NCBI GenBank assembly: GCA_910589415.1
Contig: OU342630.1
Location: forward strand, 17,269,867-17,333,866
DNA: 64,000 nt
Direction: 5' to 3'
Origin: Malachius bipustulatus
Lineage: Eukaryota > Arthropoda > Insecta > Coleoptera > Melyridae
Part shown: positions 11,840 through 22,737 of the stretch, piece after piece
Position numbering within the stretch: position 1 is the first letter of the stretch
How the letters are laid out: the number at the start of each line of letters is the position of its first letter
Notes under the pieces: generated by a model
Told to the model about the DNA's origin: nothing
Database searches by the model: none
The model's input: the letters and a program-made list of their open reading frames with translations, nothing else
Made by a program: the position numbers and the translations under genes

Positions 11840-13097
11840 ATGAATCTGTCAAACTGTTTGTAAACAATCAGAATCTTTCATTTTACAGTTTGACAGATTC
11901 AATCTCAGACATATTTTTTTTCCAACCACTACCTAAATTATATGTTTTGATTTGCTCGCACGATATATTAGAACAGGGGCCTGTTTCATAAAACTGACAA
12001 GTTGACAAGTTACAAGTGATTGAGTACAAGTGGTTGTCATTTCGTTCAATGGTTCCCCAGATATCTTAAAAAAACTGGAAAAAAATTCTTTTTTTGACAC
12101 CCTGTACATATCTCAAAAACGGTAGAAATTTTTTGCTTATTTTTGACCAAAGAATCAGCCCTTAAATTTTTTCGGTGTTATTTAGAGATACAGGGGTATA
12201 TTAAATACAAGGAATTCAACGCTGATAAGTAAAGTCGACCATACAGAGTGTCTCCAAAAGGTGAGGAAAAAATTCTACCACACATTCCTGGAGGCTTAAA
12301 TATGATGATTTAACCGAGCTTATTTATATCCAAAATGGCACCCTTTTCAAGATACAGAGCTCAAAAGGTGGTCAACCAAATACACATTTTCCAGAATAAG
12401 TCAAAGGTGGATTAAATGGGAAGTTTGAAAATTCCACCGTCTACTATAACTGTTAAGACATCTGTCTTACAAACATTGGCACACAGGCTGTTCCCATTTT
12501 CAGTGTCACATATTACTTTTTATCCCATAACTTTTTTATCCGCACGCGACTGGTTGATTCTCTATATTGTTATCAAAAGACTCAAGTATTACAAAACTTT
12601 TTCCCCTCTCATAAAAGTTTCGTAACTTGCATGGTTTTCCAATAATTTATTTTTAATGATTTTACTAACCATCACAAAGAATATGTGAAAATCTCATTTT
12701 AATTAGAATAATAATTTTTTGTACAACTGCCATTAAAAGTCACACTTTTAACGACAGCTGACAGACAGTGTTAAAAGTGATTGTTTACATGGAAGCGTGT
12801 TAAAAATATTTTTAACACTAGTGTTAAAAATATGTTACAACACTCGTGTTAAAAATCTATCTACTTTTTATGTACATTCTCTTTTTAAACTATATATTCT
12901 CATGATGAAATCAGACAAAATTATAGGTAATAAGATTTTTTCATATTATTTTTATTACTAGCAAACATATTAATAAAAAATAAGTACCTAGTCAAGAATT
13001 AGGGACAATAATAATTGTCCAGAAATTGCAATTAATAATAATTATTATAGCGTCTTTTTTGTTTGTATACAAGCATTTGTCAGTAACCATAGAGTCG
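11840..13097. other. No gene seen; short repeat fragments
   Basis: Intronic AT-rich DNA. Near 12724-12860 several TTAAAAATATTTTTAACACTA-type inverted blocks occur. GACACCCTGTACATATC near 12097 and ACAGAGTGTCTCC near 12244 look like ends of eroded palindromic elements. No exon recognised. Confidence 0.4.
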
Positions 13098-14105
13098 GCA
13101 ACGATTGCTATGCATAGTACACTACTTGTACTGGTCTGGTGTGTCGCAGGGGTCACACTGTGGTCCCGTGCTGTTCTGTCTCTTCATTAATGATATTTTC
13201 CTGAGCATTGTAAACTCCAAATGTCTCATATTCGCTGATGATGTCAAATTGTTTAAAGAGGTGCGGAATTTCAGCGAAGCTGAGATGTTGCAGAAGGATT
13301 TGGTGAGCATTGCGGAGTGGTGTGATAGGAATTGTCTCCATTTAAATGTTGGTAAATCTCTCATAATAACTTTCAGCAGGTTGTGTAACAATGTTCAGTA
13401 TAGTTATTCTCTAAAAAATGAAATTCTTACTAGAAAAACCATTGTAAAAGACTTGGGTGTACTGTTCGACACTGGTTTGAGTTTCAGTCTACATGTAAAC
13501 AAGATTGTTCAAAATTCAATGAAGATGCTGGGTTTTATACTTCGGAATAGTTCAGTCTTCTCGACAGACACTTTGAGACTGCTCTTCTGTGCATTGGTTA
13601 GACCTAATGTTGAATATGCTTGTCTCATTTGAAATCCTTACTACAATGTCTACATACAGCAAATAGAGAAGGTTCAGAGAAGGTTTCTTAGGTTCATTGT
13701 ATTTAGGCTCGGCATCCGTGATCTTAGCTACGAAGATTTATGTGCTCATATTAGCCTTCCAAGTTTACAGGATCATAGAGATATGTTTTCACTGTGCTAC
13801 TTGTTCAAGTTGTTGAATGGGTTGGTCGACTGCAGAGAGCTGCTCTCATTGATTAATATCAGAGTACCCTTAAGAAACACCAGACAGAAGTGCCTGTTTC
13901 TTCCCTCCCATCACGGTACCAGCTATGGATATTTCTCTCCAGTGTGTCGCAATGCATTTGATTTGGATTTTTTTGCAACAGATACTTGCCACTTCAGGAA
14001 GGCTGTTCAGAAAAGCTTCCTCTCACTCCCTTCCTTAGAGGTTGTTTTTGGGAATCATTGGGTGTTTTGTTTTCTGTTTATTCAAAAAAATGTTCAAAAA
14101 TCAGG
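13098..14105 (+). pseudogene. Truncated CR1/Jockey-like reverse transcriptase with an in-frame stop
   Basis: The forward frame opens with VSQGSHCGPVLFCLFINDIF (RT domain block 4) and then LIFADDVKLF, the catalytic FADD box. The thumb region follows (IVKDLGVLFDTGLSFSLHV and LRLLFCALVRPNVEYACLI). A TGA at about 13630 replaces an expected Trp codon. The frame resumes as NPYYNVYIQQIEKVQRRFLR and runs to the CLFLPSHHGTSYGYFSP tail. The endonuclease and first RT blocks are absent, so it is 5'-truncated. Only one clear stop is visible, so it is much younger than the relic at 3.2 kb. Confidence 0.85.
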
Positions 14106-14111
14106 TCATTA

Positions 14112-14970
14112 TACAGCGTGTTCAGTTAAGGGTACGGAGCGGCCATATCTCAGTAACTATTGGTCCTAAAGCCTCAAATTAAAAATTTTCCAGACATAAA
14201 TGACCATGAGAAATTCAAGGAAAATATTTTCAAGATGGCCGCACTTCCGGAAATACCGGAAGTTGATATCTAGTTCGTTATTTTAACGGGAACACCCTGT
14301 AAAATATTATATTTTTTAAATGTCTGAAGAAATCGAATACAGGTGGTTTTCACCATTGGAATTTAGATTTAGTGGTTTATGAGTTATAAACAAGTGAAAA
14401 TAGCAATGTTTCAACTTCAAAGCAGTGTAGAACTAGAACGGCTCAAGATATCTAAAAACGGTTTACATGTCCCTATCCTAACTTTTCACATTGTATCCTA
14501 CTATGCGGTTTAAATTTTAATACAGGGTGATGAAAAATCGGATAATTTTCATCACCCTGTATTAAAATTTACTCTACACAGTGGGATAAAACATGAAAAG
14601 TTAGGATAGGGACATGTAAACCGTTTTAAGACATCTTGAGCCGTTCTAGTTCTACACTGCTTTGAAGTTGAAACATTGCTATTTTCACTTGTTTATAACT
14701 CATAAACCACTAAATCTAAATTCCAATGGTGAAAACCACCTGTATTCGATTTCTTCAGACATTTAAAAAATATAATATTTTACAGGGTGTTCCCGTTAAA
14801 ATAACGAACTAGGTGTCAACTTCCGGTATTTCCGGAAGTGCGGCCATCTTGAAAATATTTTCCTTGAATTTCTCATGGTCACTTATGTCTGAAAAATGTT
14901 TTATTTGAGGCTCTAGGACCAATAGTTACTGAGATATGGCCGCTCCGTACCCTTAACTGAACACGCTGTA
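14112..14970. mobile_element. 859-bp palindromic element, family member A
   Basis: The left end TACAGCGTGTTCAGTTAAGG is inverted at the right end. The arms are nearly perfect inverted copies for about 410 bp and meet at a hairpin with ACAGGGTGATGAAAA (14523-14565). Internal AACACCCTGTAAAATA blocks lie about 165 bp in from each end, so the element looks like a palindrome within a palindrome. Close relatives are at 28430-37742 (split) and 34421-35267. It directly abuts the RT relic. Confidence 0.85.
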
Positions 14971-15756
14971 TACATCCGCGGCTCCTACAGTTTCACTATG
15001 ACACCTATATAGGGGTGGAGAACATACCTATAGTAACACTAGGAAGGTGTTCATTAGCTTTGTAAATAAAAGGGAAGGCCACAAAACGATTTTAAAAATT
15101 GATTTTGGGAGTGCAACGAAAGTACAGTCCTGACACAAGCGCCGAGAAATACCACTAGTCTCGGATCTAACTACGGATGAAACCACTTATAACAATGGGA
15201 ACCGCTTCCAAACGTATACAGACGCGGACTCCCAATATAACCGTTTTCTCATATCGTGACCAGAACACAGAATTTGATGTTACGATTTTTGGAATATAAA
15301 TGCAAAATAAATGCAAATTTGAAAATAAAAATCGTGCTACTGTTATTCTCAAAGATTTTTCTTGCCCTGAAAGTGAAGAAAAAAATAGAAATTCCACCGT
15401 AGTGTCAAAGAGGCCTTAGTTATGACCTTAATATTAGTTTGCAATGGCTGTTTTTAGCGTCTTACCCACCCAGCATCCCTAATTCGCTCCTCGGTCTCAA
15501 AAAAATTGATGAAACTTAGAAGCCACGGATGTATACATTTACCAAAAATCATTTATGTTTTCTTTATGTTGGGATAGTTTTGTCATAGTGGTCTTATTAA
15601 TTATCTTACCTTGTGTTATTTTATGTTAGGTATTAATAATAATAATAATAATAAATTTCTTTGTTGTACCATTAAATTCAACAATCATTGATTAGTACAA
15701 TAGCGTTAAGCGATTATAAAATTTATGTTATATTAAAATTTTGCATTGTGATTTAC
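14971..15756. other. Diverged duplicated segment and non-LTR-like tail
   Basis: About 15285-15535 reappears in the same orientation at about 16875-17130, with shared blocks such as AAATGCAAAATAAATGCAAA and GTGTCAAAGAGGCCTTAGTT. Near 15635-15660 an (ATA)n run precedes the hAT insertion, probably part of a retroelement 3' region continuing at 16718-16779. No gene seen. Confidence 0.45.
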
Positions 15757-16709
15757 CAGGGTTCGCCCGATTTAAATCATTTGATTTAAATCACGATTTA
15801 AATCAACGATTTAAATCAAGTGATTTTTTTATATTAATCAAGGATTAAAATCAAAAAAATCAAAAATCAGAAATACTATGTTTTTATGGAGTTTTTTATT
15901 TTCTATAATAAATTTTAATTGGTGCCACAAAAATCACACAATATTATATAGAAGGGTGAAGTAATAGTAATTATTATCCATGAAAACATTGAAAAGATAT
16001 TTTATTGCTTTCTTTTGAAACTTGAAACCTTCAAAGGGTGATCATAATTTATGTATTCCTGTTTAAGTTTGAATAGATGCAGTAGGTAATTATGGGAACA
16101 ACAAATGATTGTATCTATCATTATATTTTCATCTCCTGCATCTTTCTTTTGATCTCACTTAGCTGGACCATGAACTTGGAAATAAAAAATAAACAATAAA
16201 GGAACAAGAATATTTGTCCTTTTTTATTATTATTTATTATGTGTTCTTGAATAGTGAAACGGTTTGGGGGGTTTTTTGTTATACTTCGGCCCCCTAAAGA
16301 ATTCTTCATAAGTATAATTCATAAAAAATGTTTCTAACTTTTCTGAATTTTAACTGATTCTGGTAAATAAATTTGTTTCAATTCTTTAATTGAATTTTAT
16401 TATTTTTAATTATATAATTTTACAAAACCAACAGTGAAGAAAAAAATTACAAGAGAAAAACACAAAATTCATGGTGTGGCGACCACTTGTTAGCCTTAAC
16501 GAAAATATGAAGCAAAAACTTCTCACATATCTGATGTGAGAGCGTAAAAGAGCGGAAAATAGATCATACCACATTATTAGAAATTTAAAAAAAATTAAAG
16601 AAATCAAAAAAATCAAATAAATCAAAAAAATCACGATTTTTTTGATTTTTTTAATTAAAATCATTGATTTTTGATTTTTATAAAAAAATCATGATTTTTT
16701 CGAACCCTG
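15757..16709. mobile_element. Non-autonomous hAT element with 8-bp target duplication
   Basis: The element starts CAGGGTTCG and ends CGAACCCTG and is flanked by TGATTTAC on both sides (15749-15756 and 16710-16717), a perfect 8-bp duplication as made by hAT transposases. The subterminal regions are dense in GATTTAAATCA and AAAAAATCA-type motifs on both sides. The 953-bp interior has no transposase. It inserted into what looks like the 3' region of a non-LTR element. Confidence 0.85.
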
Positions 16710-17460
16710 TGATTTACTATTATTGTTAAATTGATATTTAATGGGGGTTTCCCGTTTATGAAATAAATAAATAAATAAACTTGATGACAAGGTCAACTGC
16801 CTCGAAGCATACAGTGCAGGATTGGCACCGGATATTATAGCTTTCTCATTCTTATCCAGACTATAGGGACTGATGTCATGCTTTTTGGAATGCAAATGCA
16901 AAATAAATGCAAAATTTCAAATAATAATTGTGCTATTGTTAATTTCGAAGACATTCCTTGCCCTAAAAGTGAAGAAAAAAATAGCAAAGCAACCGTAGTG
17001 TCAAAGAGGCCTTAGTTGTGACGTTAATATTAGTTTGCAATAGCTGTTTTTAGATTCTTACCCACCCAGAACCCCTATTTCGCTCCTCGATCCCGAAAAA
17101 ATTTATGGAACTTAGGATGCGTGGATGTACATAGTGACCAATTTTTTTTAATAACAATGGTTTAGGAATGATGTAGATACAAATTTGATCCATTTCCATT
17201 CTCATGTATTGAAATGGCGAGCCGGAAGTCAAAAAAAGTCCCATCAATGTTAATTCACCATAGTCACATTTGCGGGAAGTACTGTGGGAAAAATGTGGGA
17301 AACAGGTGCATTTGATCGAGACAATTGTTGTCTATTATAGAGCTTGTTTCTGTTCAGTCAGTCTTCTTTACTTTTTGGATGTTTTTTCCGAATAAATGAA
17401 TAAAAATATAAAAATTCTTACATATTTCATTTTCTATAAAATTTCTACATGATATTCATG
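16710..17460. other. Retroelement tail and duplicated segment
   Basis: After the hAT element the text GGGGGTTTCCCG followed by (AAATA)n at about 16760-16779 resembles a non-LTR 3' terminus. The stretch at 16875-17130 is the second copy of the duplicated segment at 15285-15535. No coding region recognised. Confidence 0.45.
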
Positions 17461-18477
17461 TTGGATTCAGCTGTTCAAAAACAAATCATGAAAGAAGCGC
17501 GGGAATTCCCCTTGACACTTGGCCGTTCGGTCGTGACGATGAACTGAGAAGTTATAAATAGAACCCACAACGATTGTGCGTTTAATTCCGCCTCCGACTC
17601 TGGTATTGCAAGTACTAGTCGGTGACCGTGTATGAATTCATCTTCTAAGTGCAGGATTGTTTATCGTTCTGAATAAATTATATTAAATAATAATTGTGGA
17701 CTTTTATTGCTATAAATCTAATGATCCACTAATCCGCACATATTCGGACTAGCGAAATACGAGCTAGTCCGAATAACTAAGTGCTTGATATGATTCAGAT
17801 TAACTGTACTCTACAATAGTTTCAAAGTAGCACAGAAATAGACAGGAATTTAACAACAGTAACTTGTTGGCGAGGAACAAATACGAACCAAGCAGGGGTT
17901 AGTACTGGATGGCAGCTCATTGGAAGTTCATGGGCTCACGTTTTGGGAAGGTCGCTTGCTGAACTGCACTGCAAAAGCATTTGTTTACAAGGATGTAAAA
18001 ATGTCAGCAGTGAGCAAGCTTCATTAAAAGGGTAAAATTAAAAATTATAGGTAATAGAACTGAAGCATTCCCGTATCCATAGAAGAATAATGTGACTGCG
18101 CCTTTATACCTATAACTTTTTCGGTATCAATTTCATTCAACATTGATTGATTAAAATTGATTTCTCTTCCAAGAAACCAACTTATACTGATTAGGTATAA
18201 AATAATTGTTCAAGTAGTTGAAAAAATTAACTTCGCTGTGACCGCTACTATAAAACTACACTATGAAAAATCATTAGGAAACATTACACATGTCTAATCA
18301 TTCAGGAATTCTATTATTTTACATCATTAACAGCTGTCTCACAGTTTCGTGTAACCATTTCTCAATCTTGTTCTAGCGAAAATAGATACGTATCGCTTAT
18401 GACTGATGCATGATCATCAGGAACGGTACAATTCCTTTGATCTGTTGATATCAAAATAACAATAACAAGGAAATTAC
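17461..18477. other. Possible solo LTR, then intron
   Basis: About 17490-17720 has a TATA-like GTTATAAATAG (17551) and a polyadenylation-type AATAAA (17672), suggestive of a solo LTR. A perfect hairpin with 12-bp arms follows at 17742-17774. The remaining sequence up to the Ptp61F donor at 18478 shows nothing recognisable. Confidence 0.3.
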
Positions 18478-18552
18478 CTGGTAGAGAACCGGCCATGCAT
18501 TTTTCGCGGTTATATCCAAGTATTCGCTTTCGATATTATTGCCAGATGTCAT
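18478..18552 (-). CDS. Ptp61F: Ptp61F-like protein tyrosine phosphatase, first coding exon
   Basis: This 25-codon exon starts at the ATG at 18552 and ends at a GTAATT donor, phase 0. It encodes MTSGNN and ends NAWPVLYQ. The W-x-x-x-Y-Q pattern aligns with the alpha-helical start of PTP1B/Ptp61F (W-x-x-I-Y-Q in the human protein), directly before the next exon's KIRAQC. The reading joins exon 2 without a shift. The ATG choice is supported by the short N-terminal extension usual for the family. Confidence 0.8.
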
Positions 18553-18902
18553 TTTATAGGATTTGTAATTCTTTCCAATTTTTCTGCCCTAAAAGAAATT
18601 AACTTCGTGTTCGAACTTCCACTTTTAATTTAAAACAAAAATCATTCCCAAACCTAAATATCACCACCATAACTTCATTTCTTGTAAACGTTAAACACCA
18701 TCTTTGAAATTTTACGAAGAAAAGAGATGCAGCTTGTGTAGTTATCTAAAACTTGTCCGGGTTAAGAGAGATAGATGTTACAATCTTATAGATATAATAG
18801 AGGAGGAACAATCAAGGACATCGACTATCGCCAGTTTATTTATTTTCTTTAGTTCTTCTTTTTTACTTTTGGGTTTTGGTTATTATTACTCCGACCACAG
18901 AC
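18553..18902. other. Probable 5' UTR/promoter side of Ptp61F
   Basis: This is the upstream side of the Ptp61F start codon (minus strand). A CTTTTAGGGC just before the ATG could be a splice acceptor, so the transcription start may lie further away. No TATA box or other clear promoter signal was identified. Confidence 0.3.
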
Positions 18903-19063
18903 CAGTGATGTGCAATAAATAAGCATTGTTTACGTTCTTGACGTTTTTTACGTTTTTACATTGTTTACATTCTTTGCCTTCAAAAAGTTCATGTAAAGAA
19001 TCAATCTTTTACCCGTAAACAATCTCGTAAAGAATAGAGGTAAACAATACGGCACATCACTAG
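18903..19063. mobile_element. Small hAT-like MITE (CAGTGATGTGC ends)
   Basis: CAGTGATGTGC at the left is mirrored by GCACATCACTA at the right, about 160 bp apart. The interior repeats GTTTAC/CTTTAC-type motifs in both orientations. The ends resemble hAT termini, but I see no clean 8-bp target duplication, so the call is moderate. Confidence 0.5.
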
Positions 19064-19569
19064 TGGTGACGTAGTCTTCGCTTTCTTGTCCAATCAGCAG
19101 GAACCCTTCAATCATTTCTGGCGTATGATAATATCCGTAAATCTAATGCATCTCTTCTCTCCTCTAATTCCAGATTATCGCTCTTTCTTGCGTACGTGCG
19201 ATACACGCATCAGGTGATATCGTAATCGCAAAATCGCAACTGACCTAAGGTCCGTGAAATTTAAACACGATGTCTTTTTAGAAAAGGTCGTTAGGAATTT
19301 TAGCTCGAGAAAACCATTTTTTTTTTAATTAAAATACGCGTAGATAAAGAAACTTTAACACCACAAATGCGTTACAGAACTTAAAATTCCTAATACATAA
19401 TATAATGCTGCGGTACTATCCGTCTCCGCACTCGGAATCATTCAGTAGTAGTAGACATGCCTACTTTGAGAGGGCAACCTGAAAAAAATTTGGATGATCA
19501 TTTTTCAGTTCGTATGTTCATAAGTTAAGGCATATCCCACATAATCCACAATGTCTATGTAACCTATAT

Positions 19570-19717
19570 GCCCGTATTCACAAACGATAATTTCCTAAAT
19601 AATTACGTAATCAATTATACCCATCTCACTCTATTGCAAAAAAAACTGCATATCTCCATCTCACTCATTTAATTAATTACGTAATTATTTAGCAAATTAT
19701 CGTTTGTGAATACGGGC
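19570..19717. mobile_element. 148-bp MITE, copy 2 (GCCCGTATTCACAAACG ends)
   Basis: This is a near-identical second copy of the 147-bp element at 11693-11839, with terminal inverted repeats of about 40 bp. Non-coding. Confidence 0.8.
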
Positions 19718-19879
19718 AATAGTCTCATATGGTGTATTCGTCTCACTTTTACTCAGAAGGTCGTAGTTCCATTAGTACCTACGTTTTTTCCTTTGAAAAA
19801 TGTAATTTTAGAATTGCTGCTTTGCCATCATTTTGAAATTTATACGGGATTCTATAGATTTTCAGTAGGGGTCTAGGGC

Positions 19880-20870
19880 TTATAAGCCAGTCAAATTGGG
19901 ATCTTTAAGGGGTCACTTGGAAAAAAAAGTGTTGGAAACCTAATTATTGTTTTAATCGGTTCATTTGACGTCAAGTATCCTCGGTTTTCACGGTACAGCG
20001 ACCGCCGCTCGAGTCAGGAAGTCCAGACATTTTCGGATTTTTTATACTTTTTTGTGTTATTAATGTTTATTTATTTCTATAAATATTTTACATATTTTAC
20101 ATATTTACATATTTTTATAAATTTGAATGTAAAATCACACTGTTATAATTTATGTAAGTCCGCTTATTTTATTTCTTTAGTGGCTTCCGTGAAATTTTTA
20201 AGAGACAATTTTTTTTTCCAATTGAACTGGCTCTCCAAAGTGTGAATTTAAAAATAAAATAAAAATATTAGGAAAACAGTTCTGGAAAAAAACTTTTAGG
20301 GGTAGTATGATTCACACCCTTGCAGAGAACAAGGGTGGAAAAATTATGTAATTATGGAGGCTTCATGGTAGTAGTATTCGAATACCTAGCCGTCTTTTTT
20401 ATTTCAAGTCATTTTCAAAAAAATAATCGATAAATGTGAATTTTTTACCCTACTTTAAGGGGCTGTAACTTCTTATAGGGGGAGGCTTTAATAAAAAAAA
20501 TTTATGACAAACCCCCTTCAAAATTCACCAAGGAATCTCCAGTTGAATTTTCTGCATTGATTAATGAAAGACCCTGTATAGTTTCCAAACAGTGCGTTCC
20601 AGAGAATAATAATTATTTATCATGACAAATATCAAAAAGAATTTGTTCAATTCTGCGTCGGATGAATGTACCATTCATCGAATTCGGTCTAGTATAGTAT
20701 GCATGGCTGAAATCGTCGGTCGAAAAACAATATTTTGTTGTCATCGACGAAAAACTACATCAACACGAACCAGTACCACAACGAAACAAAACAGTGTGAA
20801 TACGAGAAAACGACTCAATCGCACATTCATTTTTCGCTTAAAATTGATAGCCTGATAATATTTAGATTAG
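19880..20870. repeat. Left inverted arm of the element that hosts the I-type retrotransposon
   Basis: Text here such as AGTGTTGG, TTCATTTGACGTCAAG, CTCGAGTCAGG and GAATTCGGTCTAGT is found inverted at about 26990-27395. The left arm has about 0.5 kb of extra sequence (about 20030-20590), beginning near a TATACAGGGTC-like end, absent from the right arm. The two arms enclose the complete non-LTR element. The 77-codon frame at 20622-20855 lies inside this arm and is probably not a gene. Confidence 0.7.
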
Positions 20871-21083
20871 GGAACTGCCCTAATTGGGTCGACTTTTAGT
20901 TGCGCAGTGGCAAATGAGCGTCTCTTGTATCTAATAAGCAAACTCCTAAAATACCACTTCTTACTTACGGTATTTCATGAAGAGTTGGAACGCGAGGGTA
21001 ACTTTCTTGGGCGTTGAACAGCATGTGAGAATTTTTGCACGGTGTATTATAGGTACTTGAACAAATTGAATACACTAAAATTT

Positions 21084-21095
21084 AAGATACACGTT
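21084..21095. repeat. 5' target-site duplication of the I-type element
   Basis: AAGATACACGTT immediately before the element is repeated exactly at 26952-26963 directly after its 3' end. Confidence 0.9.
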
Positions 21096-21312
21096 CAGTT
21101 TAGTTTGAATTATTGAACGGAGTGGAGGTTTAATTTTCACGACCGAATTTAACGCCGGGAAATAAGTGAATAAGTGATACAGAAAGTAAAATAAGTGAAG
21201 TAACAGGACCGCTAAGCCAAGAGGCGTAAGTGGTAACTAGACAAATCATTAGCTACATATTATTAAACCGAGAATAAGTACTACAAAAGCATTAAAAAGG
21301 TAAGTCTTCGCC

Positions 21313-22737
21313 ATGTCAGCCACGTCGGGCGGAGCCTCTCCGCCCGGCAATCTGCCACTGGTTGATAACACGGATACGGATAAGGTAAATGATTTAGAAA
21401 ATGTTTCTCAGGAAAATATTAATTTAACTAGATATCCTATGCATATAGATGTTAATAATAAATATTCGATAAACGATAAAGGTCCATTTTATGTGTATGT
21501 AGAAAGCACGGTAAATAATTTAGGCAAGTTATTCCCTATCAGGGTAGGCCACTATCTGAAAATAAATCAACTGTACACGAATGAAATTATTGATATAAAG
21601 ACAGTAGGTATAAATAGAGTTAAAGTGGAGACAAGAACTAAAGAAACTGCTAACAATTTGGTACAAAATGAAAAACTGTTGCAACATAACTTGATAGCTT
21701 ACGTTCCAAACTTTTTCACGCAGAAAAAAGGAGTAATTAGACAGGTTGACACATTCTTTGATGAAGGCTATTTGATGGAGAACATAGAATGCTCCCAAAA
21801 AGTTATACGGGTAAATAGAATGAAGAGGAGAGTAGGTGCAAAAGAAAATGGCGAACCAATATATCAAAATAGACAATTGGTCGTAGTAGTATTTCAGGGA
21901 ACAACATTACCAAACTATTTAAGAATAAACAATGTGCAATTCGAGGTGGAGCCTTATATATACCCAGTGGTCCAATGTCTGTCATGCTTCAGATACGGGC
22001 ACGTCAGTAGACAATGTAAAAGTTCTAATAAAAATGGAAAATGTAAGAAATGTGGTGAGGATCATCAAGCTGCAAATTGTACTAGCGTAACCGTTTACTG
22101 CATACACTGTAAGACTGACTCACACCCTACGGTTTCAAAAATTTGCCCTCTCTACTTAAAGCAAAAACGCATTAAAGAAATAATGTCACTGCGAAATGTA
22201 TCTTTTAGGGAAGCAGAGAAGATCGAAGAAAACCCCACATACGCAATCGCGACAAAAAATAGATTTGATCTCCTACAAGAAAGCAATGCTTTCCCTCCAC
22301 TACGCAACCCGACAAATACATCAACAGAAAACAAACAACCACAAGAAACATATCTGAGAAATCCACAGTCACAAAGACAACACTCTCAAAGACATTACTC
22401 TAAACCGCGACCACTTAGTTTCACAACCGACAACCCCGCCAAACGTAAAGCCTCCTCACCTACAACTCTACATCCCCCTAAAAAAAGCGTCCCCGTCATT
22501 CCCAATCCACACCGAAATGAACTCATAGAGTACAAGGAAAAAATCTTAGATAAAGTGACACACTTTATAGGGAAACTGCTAGGGCAGATCCTAACTAAAG
22601 TAGACCCTGATGATTTTGATATGGGAAACATCAACATAAAGCAGGTATTGTCTAATATTATAATGGGTGAGAATGAGAACGATCAAGGTGAGGATATGAT
22701 CTTAGCTAGCGACTGCGACAATGATTCCACGTACTGA
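21313..22737 (+). CDS. ORF1 Gag-like nucleic-acid-binding protein of the I-type element
   Basis: 474 residues. Non-LTR ORF1 proteins bind element RNA and form the ribonucleoprotein used in target-primed reverse transcription (family knowledge). Three cysteine-histidine zinc knuckles are visible in tandem: C222-C225-H230-C235, C244-C247-H251-C256 and C263-C266-H271-C278. A PRE_C2HC-like basic region precedes them (about 50-200). The C-terminal part (about 300-420) is rich in Pro, Ser, Arg and Gln and probably disordered. The start codon follows a GTAAGTCTTCGCC context. Its TGA at 22735-22737 overlaps the ORF2 start by 17 nt. Confidence 0.9.
   Translation: MSATSGGASPPGNLPLVDNTDTDKVNDLENVSQENINLTRYPMHIDVNNKYSINDKGPFYVYVESTVNNLGKLFPIRVGHYLKINQLYTNEIIDIKTVGINRVKVETRTKETANNLVQNEKLLQHNLIAYVPNFFTQKKGVIRQVDTFFDEGYLMENIECSQKVIRVNRMKRRVGAKENGEPIYQNRQLVVVVFQGTTLPNYLRINNVQFEVEPYIYPVVQCLSCFRYGHVSRQCKSSNKNGKCKKCGEDHQAANCTSVTVYCIHCKTDSHPTVSKICPLYLKQKRIKEIMSLRNVSFREAEKIEENPTYAIATKNRFDLLQESNAFPPLRNPTNTSTENKQPQETYLRNPQSQRQHSQRHYSKPRPLSFTTDNPAKRKASSPTTLHPPKKSVPVIPNPHRNELIEYKEKILDKVTHFIGKLLGQILTKVDPDDFDMGNINIKQVLSNIIMGENENDQGEDMILASDCDNDSTY

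Noticed and set aside
20622..20855. 77-codon plus-strand frame
   Set aside because: It lies within an inverted repeat arm whose partner at 27.0-27.2 kb does not preserve the frame.
21529..21876. 115-codon minus-strand frame inside ORF1
   Set aside because: Antisense shadow of an AT-rich coding region, no recognisable motif.
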